A stretch of 64,000 nt of DNA from Plutella xylostella (Eukaryota; Arthropoda; Insecta; Lepidoptera; Plutellidae). Where the stretch lies: assembly GCF_932276165.1 (NCBI RefSeq), contig NC_063991.1, forward strand, positions 3,153,001-3,217,000, written 5' to 3'. The translations under genes were made by a program, and so were the position numbers. Of this stretch, positions 43,831 to 52,793 are shown piece after piece. The notes below the pieces were generated by a model. That model had not been told where the DNA came from. It saw only the letters and a list, made by a program, of their open reading frames with translations, and ran no database searches. How positions within the stretch are numbered: position 1 is the stretch's first letter; the number at the start of each line of letters is the position of its first letter.

Positions 43831-44592
43831 TCAATTGCCATCATCAGGAGTGAGGCCTAAATCAGAAGACTTCATCAGCTGCCCTCGCAGAAACCCCATA
43901 TGATGCTTTTCCCTCACATGCCGGACTAAGTGATCTTGCCGTTTATAGTTTTTGGAGCAAACCGGACACGTAACGAAATGGTTCATATGAAACGACTTCA
44001 CATGTCGCACCATGTGGTCTCGTCTCTTGAAGAATGTCTCGCAGTGCGGGCACTTGTGCTCCGGAGGCGCTGCGTGAGCCTTCTCGTGGTGGACCAGCTC
44101 TGCGTGGCTGTTGAAAACGCATCCACAGTGACATTTCAGCTGTTCGTTCGGGTGCCTAGTCGATAGATGTGCGGCTAGCGCGTCGTGTCCCGTGAACGAC
44201 TCTTCGCAAAGTCTGCATTTGTTTTTCGACAGCGAATGCACGCAGAGCATGTGGCGCTTCAGGTGGTCGTTGCGTCGGAAGCTGGCGTTACACAGTGTGC
44301 AGAACACCATCTTTTTCGATGAATGTACGAGAGTTAGATGTGACTGAAAGGCGGCTGCGGAGGCGAAAGATCCCTCGCAGTAGGGACAGGCGGTCATCTT
44401 CTTCTCCGCGTGAGCGTGTGCCAGCGCCAGGTGCTGCTGGAAGGCCTCGTGAGACGCGAAATAACTGCCGCAGTAAGGACAGTAGTTGGCTGAGCCACTC
44501 GAGTTTCCGATCCGTATATTTGTAGACAGCGCACCGCGTTTAGGGGACAGTGTGGGGATCGCTGTTCCCACGGATGTGGGTTTATCGTTCAT
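43831..44592 (-). CDS. C2H2 zinc-finger protein 2 (single exon)
   Basis: 253 residues with about seven fingers: YCPYCGSYF...HLALAH, ACPYCEGSF...HLTLVH, FCTLCNASF...HMLCVH, KCRLCEESF...HLSTRH, a C-x-C variant (KCHCGCVF...HHEKAH), KCPHCETFF...HVKSFH and TCPVCSKNY...HVREKHH. Fingers 3, 6 and 7 share the RRxDHxxRH helix pattern, pointing to recent internal duplication. A likely nuclear nucleic-acid binder of unknown target. The ATG at 44592 faces the CALML4-like gene head to head. Confidence 0.9.
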   Translation of the reverse strand: MNDKPTSVGTAIPTLSPKRGALSTNIRIGNSSGSANYCPYCGSYFASHEAFQQHLALAHAHAEKKMTACPYCEGSFASAAAFQSHLTLVHSSKKMVFCTLCNASFRRNDHLKRHMLCVHSLSKNKCRLCEESFTGHDALAAHLSTRHPNEQLKCHCGCVFNSHAELVHHEKAHAAPPEHKCPHCETFFKRRDHMVRHVKSFHMNHFVTCPVCSKNYKRQDHLVRHVREKHHMGFLRGQLMKSSDLGLTPDDGN

Positions 44593-44904
44593 TCTATGTA
44601 TTTAACACCTAATAGTAAAAGGTATTTCAGTTCCAAAACACAAGCCAGCCAAAGCCCAAAGCTAAAATCAATCAATCAAATCAAACAATGTGTGTCTGTG
44701 TGATACTGTCAAAGAGATTAACAGAGTAGATATTTATTTAGTTAATTTGTCTGATTTGTGAGCGAAATGTGACGCACGTAGCTGTCATTATTCTGAGTCT
44801 GCGTGACAACTGTCAAATTTAGTCAACAAAAACTTTCGTTTTGTAGTCACTTTCTTGTTCTAATTTTCTTTATTTTCTCTTTTAAATATCTTTAGCTAAT
44901 TAAA
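44593..44904. promoter_or_regulatory. Divergent promoter region zinc-finger 2 / CALML4-like
   Basis: 312 bp between opposite ATGs, with no clear TATA box. A shared promoter is inferred from the spacing only. Confidence 0.5.
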
Positions 44905-47900
44905 ATGGTAAATATTTACACGATAATTCTCTTACATTTACTGTTGTATCAATAAGTCATGTTATTAATTGTGTTTTGTTGTTTTAGGCTCGCTATTTCA
45001 AGGAACAAGACATAGATGGTAAGATAATTACCGTTATCGCCCTGAATTCTCCAGCCTCGGTCGTAGTTTCCACTCATTTCGCTATTACGCAAGTTTCCGA
45101 TATCATTATGAATCATAATTTCATTTGAATAGGTAGAGTAGGTACCTGATATGACTTTTTGTGAAAGATTTCAAAACAATATGGCAAAATAGAACTAATC
45201 CTTCATTAGTTGAGAGGATACACCAAAGTCCTCATTCTTCTATGTTAGTTGCTATAAACTTAATAAATCCTGTCTTTTTATGCTAATTATTTTTTTTTGA
45301 ACCTACCTCTTAATACCTTGTCTCTAGAATCTATAAATTATTTTAATATCTGCCTGAAACTGCAGTTATCACTTCTAGGTAGGATGGATGACAAAGAAAG
45401 TTAGTTTTCTATGCAACTTATTTCTCTTTAGAAAATAGCAGTAAGTACTACAGGTTGAAAAGGGGCAAGGACATTATGCAGCAGTCAGATGTTTGTGTTG
45501 TTTATTCGGAGAGAAGAATAATTATGTCAGCTTGAATGATTTTGTAATTATTTTATCAATAGAAAGCCTTCATTAATTACACCCTAGAAAAATAACAAAT
45601 CATCCATATTCCAGAGTTCCGTGAGTGCTTCTACCTGTTCGCGCGCTCGGGACAGATCACGTCGCTGGACGAGCTCACCGTCGTGATGCGGTCCCTCGGG
45701 ATGAGCCCCACCATACAGGAGCTGGCTGGTACGAGTTATACCCAGGGCAAAGGCCACCTTATTTAGAACTACAGTTCCTTGAGTTACGGGCGAAAACCAA
45801 GTTAAATGAAAAAATATTTATTTAAATTAAAGATTATGAAAGTCACAAAAAATATAGGTAATGCAGTCTTTTGTAAAAATTAAAAGGTGGTGATATAACA
45901 AGGGCTACCAAACTAGGCTAGGCCTGTGTCGTGGACAGCCAGTAGACAGGTTTTTAACAATTTGATTAAATATGAGACAGGTGGTGTTATATACCAATAA
46001 AAAATATTGTATTTCCATGCGATATTAAGGCTTAATAGAATTGCTATGCCAAATATTGCTTTTGGTTTACAATATACTCTGTCCATTATATTATTGGTTT
46101 TTAGACATTCGAAATCCCATACATATTTGACGGCTGCAAAGGAAAACCAACTTTACTTACCAGACATAAGGAAACGTCTAAAATACAATAACATAGTGGA
46201 AGCTCTATAAGTCTATACAATAAAACACCATACACGTTATTTTAAAATCAGCATTTAAAAAAAAAGTTTGAACTATAACTGCATTAAAAATGCTAACACT
46301 ATGATTGAACCAGTGATATAGTCAGTGTTCTATACTACACCATTTGTAAATAAAATATGTTGGGACCCATGCAATCATTATCCAATTTGCAGAAGTAATT
46401 ATGTAGTAAACTTACTTACATATTTGAGGTTTTAATCAAAGTATTTGTAAATTTTCAGGATACCTGAAGGGCAAGGGAGGGAAGATGTCATTTGCAGACT
46501 TCTTAGAGGTCATGCATATTCACTCGAGAGCCGAGAATCTACCTAATGAGGTACACTTATCCAAAATTGATAATGCACATGCAGATCTTCACACCCGAAT
46601 CATTAAATCGTAAGACCCTTAAAAAAAACACTTGCATTTTGCACCATGTTCGAAATATATAGGAGTCAATATCATGTGTCACATAATCGAAAACAACCGA
46701 TCTGTAAAAGATTTCTATGCGCATTATCAATTTTGGAGCACTGTAAGTCTGACATGGATATTAGCTCAATCAAGTAATAGAATCACACGCTTGAGAACCA
46801 CCTTTGACTACCCAAACATAAAATAGTTACTATTTGCATTTTGCACACGAACCGAAACAGATTCACATACATTGAACAAAAAATAAATAGCATAATCTTA
46901 AGTAAAATCCCATCCAGACAACCTCAAATCTAGGGAAAATAAACTAAGGGCCCCTTGCACAAACAAATTAAATCTAGATTTAGTGTCAAATGTCGATTTA
47001 AGAAACGTCAGTTCATATAAAATTTGACACTAAGGTGGAATTTCACCAAACGCTAAATGTATTTAGTAGCCTGTCAAACGACTGTCAGTTAGTACAAAAA
47101 GTATTTAAAATTTGATTTAAATTCAATTTTAAATACGTTTAGCGTTTGGTAAAAGTGACCCTAAATCGAGATTCAACACTTAATCTAGATTTAATATGTT
47201 AGTGCAAGTGGCCCTAAAAAACCAAAAAAACTACCTAGGGCCACTTGCACCAACATATTAAATCTAGATTAAGTGTTAAATCTCGATTTAGTGTCAAATT
47301 TTATATGGATTGACATTTCTTAAATCGAGACTTGACACTAAATCTAGATTTAAATGTTTGTGCAAGTGGCCCCTAATAATTAAAAGGAATTTATAACTTT
47401 GATTTTTTACCCTGTCTTCAGGTGGTGAACGCGTTCAAAGCCGGCGACCGGGACAAGCGCGGCGTGATCCCGGCGCGGCAGCTGCAGCATCTGTTGCAGC
47501 ACTGGGGCGAGGGACTCTCCGCCAGGGAGGTGGGTAGAACAGAAGTAACATGTTAGCAAAAGGGCTCTGATTCAGCATAATGCTATGATTATTGTTAAAT
47601 CATCTCTAGGTAAACTTATGTGATAAATAAACTTACTTATGTTGATAGGAGATGTCCCAAAAATAACACCAACGTGTTTAAATTTGTGTTACCATTAGGA
47701 AATCTTACACTGAGTTGGACAATGGAATCATAAGCTAATGCATCGAAATATCCTTCCACCCAAAGGTTGCCTGGAATAAATCGCTTTAAGCGATAAGGCC
47801 GCCATTTGTACATATGTGTTAGATTAAGTTTTTTGTCCATGTTTTTGTGTGCAAATAAAGAATATCTATTCTATTCTAATGTCTGCATTAATGTATTGCC

Positions 47901-48472
47901 GCCTTGCTTTGACAGTGACAGAAAGACATTTGTTCCTTTCTGCAACTCGGCATTATTATTATTATTAAATTCATTATTGCACAGTAATAAATATGTATGT
48001 ACATTGTACATAGGCGAACTTAATGCTAACAGCATTCTCTTCCAGCAAACCTTGGGTGTTGTGGAGAAAGTAATAGGTAGTGCGTAGTAATAGGCATGAC
48101 TCAGTCTCGGCATGGCTCTTGTCATATTATTTTATCCGATTCTATGTATGGTTTATTTTGCTATATTATAAGTAGTTAGGTAGTAGGTACAGCGCCCTCA
48201 AATTTTCTTTACTTTTATTTCTTTATGTTTAAGGTTACCTGTAAGAGATCGCTCTAAGCGATAAGGTCGCCTATTGTTCATTGTTCCTAGTTTATAAGTT
48301 CTCTTTGTATGTTTTAATTTGTGGTGTTCAATAAAGATATATTCTATTCTATTCTCTTATTTATTCTCAGGTCGAGAACATCTTCCGTGAGGCGAATGTC
48401 TCGAGCAACGGTTCAGTGCGCTACGAAGACTTCGTCAAGATCGCGTGCGCGCCCGTGCCCGACTACTACTGA
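44905..48472 (+). CDS. CALML4: Calmodulin-like protein 4 homologue
   Basis: Six exons: 44905-44907 (just the ATG), 44988-45018, 45615-45728, 46459-46550, 47422-47529, 48371-48472, giving 149 codons plus stop. The order fits the four-EF-hand calmodulin fold: ARYFKEQDIDEFRECFYLF, then LTVVMRSLGMSPT, GGKMSFADFLEVMH, GDRDKRGVIPARQL and ANVSSNGSVRYEDF. Most calcium-binding loops lack the acidic residues, as in vertebrate CALML4, a myosin light chain of intermicrovillar adhesion complexes. The exon 4 donor was split by a TA-MITE and now reads GAG|GTACAC. A poly(A) signal lies near 48912. Confidence 0.9.
46554..46743. mobile_element. 190-bp TA-MITE inside the CALML4 exon 4 splice donor
   Basis: The ends CACTTATCCAAAATTGATAA and CAGTGCTCCAAAATTGATAA (inverse of right end) are flanked by TA at 46552-46553 and 46744-46745. 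Removing the element and one TA leaves GAG|GTAAGTCTG, a perfect donor. An inverted copy of equal length is at 25029-25218. Confidence 0.92.
46947..47216. mobile_element. MITE (AGGGCCACTTGCAC family), copy 1, with nested MITE
   Basis: Ends AAGGGCCCCTTGCACAAACA and TTAGTGCAAGTGGCCCT bound blocks of TAAATCTAGATTTAGTGTC. It is interrupted at 47033-47161 by another TIR element (GGTGGAATTTCACCAAACGC ... GCGTTTGGTAAAAGTGACC) flanked by TA. Confidence 0.85.
47236..47374. mobile_element. MITE (AGGGCCACTTGCAC family), copy 2
   Basis: TAGGGCCACTTGCACCAACA is mirrored by TGTTTGTGCAAGTGGCCCCTA, with internal TCTAGATT palindromes. It is only about 20 bp from copy 1. Confidence 0.88.
47750..47879 (+). mobile_element. 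LINE 3'-end remnant (GCGATAAGGCCGCC)
   Basis: GGTTGCCTGGAATAAATCGC, then AAGCGATAAGGCCGCCATTT, AATAAAG and a TATCTATTCTATTC tail. It is a non-coding relative of the 26225 LINE end. Confidence 0.75.
48225..48356 (+). mobile_element. LINE 3'-end remnant, second
   Basis: GGTTACCTGTAAGAGATCGC, AAGCGATAAGGTCGCC, AATAAAG and a (ATTCT)n tail. It ends about 15 bp before CALML4 exon 6, so it supplies the intron's 3' environment. Confidence 0.75.
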
Positions 48473-49529
48473 GTACAACGTACTCACGTGTACTCACTGT
48501 GAGTACAATTTGTACTCACGTGTGAATCACTCTTATGGCTTGCAGTCTGCACTCTCCGATCATTTTTCTGAGTAAATACTGTGAGTACAATATGTACTCA
48601 CGTGTTAAAAACATTCTTGCAAGGTAATCATTTTAATTGTTTGACCTGATGACCATTTACTTTAGTTTAAGTATATGACTATTATAGTAAATCAATCATC
48701 AAATATTCTAAAAATACTTTTTAATTGCAGTGTATTTTTGCTTTAATTACTATGTACTTACCTAATATTTTAACTGTCTCAGTTTACATATACATGTACA
48801 TTCCCATAATTATGTATAACGCATTCATACCGTCCATAAATTATTGCATTTAATATAATTATAATATTCATATTTTAATTAGTACACGCACTATACAGTG
48901 TTTGGAGTTAAAAATAAAACAAATAAATATATTTTTTCATCAAATCTTTGTATTTTATTTCATAATAATTCAACAGTAACATTTTCTGATATGGCACTAG
49001 GTTATATGTGGTCCATTTGATTAAATAATTAATGACGTTAAGCACCTGTTTCACAATGTCTCGATAAAGAATATCTGTATAGTAAAATCATTATGAGATT
49101 GTGAAACAGGCTCTAAATATAAAAATACCCACACATGGCTGGTATATTTCATACTTAGCATCATACTAACCTAACATAGGTACATGGGTAACTATAACTG
49201 TAAAATAAATACACAAGTATAGTCAACAAAACAATCAATTAAATAAAAAAAATATTTTAAAATAATTTTTGTTCAACAACATGTTAAAAGATAAACAATG
49301 ATATGAGTAGTAATTACTAATTGACGTTAAAGGTGCTAATAGGCATCGGACAGCGTACCCCGCCAGTTAGCACCTTTATTAAGAAGTGGGACATAGAGAA
49401 GTAGATAGAAGGTAAGTAGGTTATTTAAGTAGGTAGATTTGTTGCAAATGAAATTCATACATAGGTAAACAATTAATATTTTTGTTTGTGCCTTAAAAAT
49501 TTTGCTACAATATTTTATTATTATTAACT
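48473..49529. other. CALML4 3' flank
   Basis: It contains repeated TGAGTACAA...GTACTCACGTG motifs just after the stop (48471-48604) and the poly(A) signal AATAAA near 48912. No gene recognised. Confidence 0.5.
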
Positions 49530-49705
49530 ATTGATGTCGAATCTGAAGGCACAAAATAATTCTAATTTCAGTGCTGACAAAATATTTAATTCTTTGTTTA
49601 AAATTAGACTCTTTGCGTATATCCGCAAATCACATTTTTCATTATCAAAATGTATAGTTTTAAAAGCCCAAAATTTAAATTTTGGTGCCTTCAGAATCGA
49701 CATAA
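49530..49705. mobile_element. MITE family TTCTGAAGGC, copy 2
   Basis: TTGATGTCGAATCTGAAGGC is mirrored by GCCTTCAGAATCGACAT. The centre is diverged from the other copies. Confidence 0.8.
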
Positions 49706-49859
49706 TTATTTTAATTGTATGTTTAAAGCATTCAGTGCATTGCTAACACGCAGTGCCATAGAAATTCTACCTTTATATTAATTAGTTTAAGTATCAATTT
49801 ACCTTGCATTGCAAGTAGAGATTAAAATAATACAGGATCATTATCATTAATAACTAAAG

Positions 49860-50220
49860 CCTGTTTTTTAATCTCAGATACTAAATAAAATTGACACATT
49901 CTGAACGTTTCATCAAAGTCGATTGTCCCGCGATAGGTGACGTATTATTAACGTTCGTAGTATTATTGACGTTCTATTGATGTCGATTCTGAAGGCAGAA
50001 ATTCTAAATTTAGTGCTGGCAAAACCTTAATTTCTTTGTTTAAAATTCGAATCTATGATTGTTACGTAAATGTCATTTTAAGCTAGCAATTTTTTTTGTT
50101 TGACAGCGTTAAAATTAGAATTTCTGTCTTCAGAATCGACATCATTGGCGGGACAATCGACTGTTGATGAACCGTTCAGAATCTGTCAACATAGTATCTG
50201 AGATTAAAAAAACAGACTTT
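49860..50220. mobile_element. MITE with 70-bp TIR, containing nested MITE
   Basis: GCCTGTTTTTTAATCTCAGA and the TCATCAAAGTCGATTGTCCCG block are mirrored at the right end. The element 49976-50145 (TTCTGAAGGC family, copy 3) lies inside. Confidence 0.85.
49976..50145. mobile_element. MITE family TTCTGAAGGC, copy 3 (nested)
   Basis: ATTGATGTCGATTCTGAAGG and CTTCAGAATCGACATCATT bound a core nearly identical to copy 1 at 13601. Confidence 0.88.
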
Positions 50221-50398
50221 ACTTAGATGGGAAATCAGTCTCGCTACCTACTTTGTAATCAGCTAATAAGGCAAATCACTACTTTTGGCGGCATTCAAAT
50301 CGGTCGTCCCTTACAGATCCTCTACATAATAATATGAATCTTATCATTGCCATCTTTTATCGATCATGGTTACAAGTTATAAACATATTAAGGGCTGA

Positions 50399-50534
50399 TT
50401 TTTCAATGGTCAGATAAACGTTATCTGAGGAATAAAATTGTTGCTGTCACTGTCTAACACAAATATTGAGATGTGATAGCATCAGAATTATTCCTCAGAT
50501 AACGTTTATCGGCCTATTGAAAAATCAGCCCTTA
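50399..50534. mobile_element. MITE (AGGGCTGATTTTTCAAT), copy 2
   Basis: Intact ends TAAGGGCTGATTTTTCAATG and CTATTGAAAAATCAGCCCTTA. It abuts the next element. Confidence 0.9.
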
Positions 50535-50773
50535 CAGTCGTCAAAATATAATAGGCCCGTTTGGACACCTCGAAAATGTATGGTATGACAGCTGGTGTCA
50601 AACCTAAATCATGAAAAATCTAAACAATAAATAACTTTTGGTGCTTCAAAAGTTGTTTTTTCTTTGAGCCGTTAATAAATAACACAGATAATGTGTCTTT
50701 TCATGTATTTCATCAAGTAAATAGCAAATTTGTGTAGCTATCCAAACGGGCCTATTATATTTCGACGATTGTA
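50535..50773. mobile_element. MITE (ATATAATAGGCCCGTTTGGA)
   Basis: CGTCAAAATATAATAGGCCC is mirrored by GGGCCTATTATATTTCGACG over about 31 bp. It directly follows the previous MITE. Confidence 0.88.
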
Positions 50774-51230
50774 GATATTGATAGTAAATTCTAAAGAATA
50801 CTTCATTTTGTGACTAAGCAGAGGAACTTTTGCTCTTGTCCGTACATGTACAATATAATATTACTAGACTATGGTTAAAAATGGTTTCAAAACAATTACA
50901 CCAAAACTTTTAAAATCAATGATATTATCCTAAAGTGGTTAATAGTCAAACAAATGACATCTTTGCTTGGTGATAAGTATTTTTCTATATAGGTACTCGT
51001 ACTTTTGCTGTAAGTTTTCCTTGATAAATAATTAAAATGGAAGTTAAAAGCCTCTATTATTATATTTTAACAAACGAAGATATCACCCATTTAACTTCCA
51101 CATCAAATCCTATAGTTTAATCATTATGACTAGATTTAAAATCCCTACCTATTTGTAGTAGACTACACACACGGTACTATGGGTCCCCTATAACTGTGTC
51201 TTCTGTCTTGTGATACCCTAAAAGCACTTT

Positions 51231-51560
51231 GGGGCCGTCCATTAATCACGTGAGGCTCAAAGGGGGGGGGTACGGAAAACCTCACGAAACATCACGAGGG
51301 GGGAGGGGGGTCTCGTTAGACATCACGTGTATTAATTTTTTGTCAAAAAGCGCTAGGTATTTCTGAACCAAAATTTAGAACGGCGCCAAAATTTTAACGA
51401 TTTGTAGTATGACCTATAATTTTTCAAGTCAAAAATAGCCTTTACATAGACATCCAAAAAAATACACGTGATCCATGTGGTCCCAAACCTCACCAAATAT
51501 CACCAGAGGGGGGGTGTCAAAAATGAGAAAAACGACCTCACGTGATTAATGGACGGCCCC
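51231..51560. mobile_element. MITE with GGGGCCGTCCATTAATCACG ends
   Basis: It starts GGGGCCGTCCATTAATCACG and ends with the exact inverse. The interior is G-run rich. I recall this terminal motif as widespread in arthropods; the superfamily is not certain. Confidence 0.88.
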
Positions 51561-51600
51561 TTTCGAAACCCTATCTCATCATCATCATCAGGATTCTACA

Positions 51601-51729
51601 GTAGGGCTAGCACGCGGTGCAAGAGTTTTGTTGCACATCGCGCGGCCTCGAGAGCGAGCGCGAAGAAGAATTTTTGTTACGTCTTGATGTGCCCAAGACG
51701 CGCGTCTTGAGCGTCGTGCTAGCCCTTCA
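51601..51729. mobile_element. MITE (GGGCTAGCACG), relative of 28466 copy
   Basis: AGGGCTAGCACGCGGTGCAA is mirrored by GAGCGTCGTGCTAGCCCT. It shares GCGGCCTCGAGAGCGAG with the 28466 element. Confidence 0.7.
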
Positions 51730-52004
51730 GGTGTCCCGTATGCAGTGACGAACGGATTACTGGTGATACAGAAATACATTTGTGTTCTAAAGAGGTCCAC
51801 ACTGCCTCGAACTGATTAGCTTCCACGCTGTCCATGATTCCTCAAAGCTAATGAGCTAGCAAAAGGTGCTGCATTAGCTGAGTGGACACCTTTTTGACGA
51901 TGACAGCAAATTTAAAATAATTTTGTAAAATATAATAAAGTTTTTTCTTTCTTTCTTGCATTCTTTCTTCACATGGCTTTACTTACAAAACAGCTCTGGC
52001 TATT

Positions 52005-52110
52005 ACCTCCCACACTGTCCATCACACAAACTTGTTTTTCACATGCGGCGCCCGTCGCCTCTTGAAGTTGCCCATGCTACTCAGTATATTTGTTAAAAAA
52101 TCAATTAAAC
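52005..52110 (-). pseudogene. Duplicated end of ERG28 terminal exon, copy 1
   Basis: The minus strand encodes LSSMGNFKRRRAPHVK-type codons and a TGA as in exon 4, but no upstream coding. It joins a non-homologous AT-rich stretch before ATACTGAGTAGCATG. Confidence 0.8.
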
Positions 52111-52445
52111 ATAGGCTAAAACAAATAGGGACATATACCATAAAAACTTAGACATAAGCTAAACGTTGTCAGTTGTGTGTCAGACGCCTTATAAAAATGC
52201 ATTTTTTTTTATTTAAACACCCTTTATACCAGGTTTTACGTCTTGATGGTAACACAGACATTGACTGCGCTACCACAAAAAAACTTTAAACACTGCTTAA
52301 CTAGTGGTTAAAACAAAATTTGACAGATTTTGTAGGCGTTTGACAGCGCTAAACACCTGTTAAATACTGTCTAAGTTTTTGTGGTAAGGCTCTGACTTTC
52401 CATTTCCGTTTTCAACACTCCTTTGCCAAATCGTACAAAAACTCC

Positions 52446-52565
52446 TCTGACCTATTACCTCCCACACTGTCCATCACACAAACTTGTTCTTCACATGTGG
52501 CGCCCGTCGCCTCTTGAAGTTGCCCATGCTACTCAGTATCTTTGTTAACAAATCAATTAAACATT
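52446..52565 (-). pseudogene. Duplicated end of ERG28 terminal exon, copy 2
   Basis: About 440 bp from copy 1 and 340 bp from the real exon. It is almost identical to copy 1 including the flanking TTACCTCCCACACTGTCC. From an AG acceptor in front of ATACTG, the frame matching exon 3 would stop at once, so use as an alternative exon is unlikely. Confidence 0.8.
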
Positions 52566-52793
52566 GGCTAAAACAATAGACAGTACTTAACATAAAACTA
52601 GACAATCATGCTAAACGCTGCCACTGTCAAAAGCCAAAATTAGAAATCTATAAAATTTTCAAATTTTGATTTAAACACACTTTAAACAAGGTTTAACTTT
52701 TTGATAATAACACAGATATTTACTTATCATTTCCGTTTTCCACACTCATCTGCCATATCGTACTTAAAATCAAAATTACCGTGTAAGTGTCCA

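Noticed and set aside
43930..44525. Plus-strand frames over zinc-finger gene 2
   Set aside because: Antisense shadows of a finger-coding exon.
52446..52565. ERG28 duplicate as a usable alternative last exon
   Set aside because: From the only nearby AG the frame fitting exon 3 hits a stop immediately.
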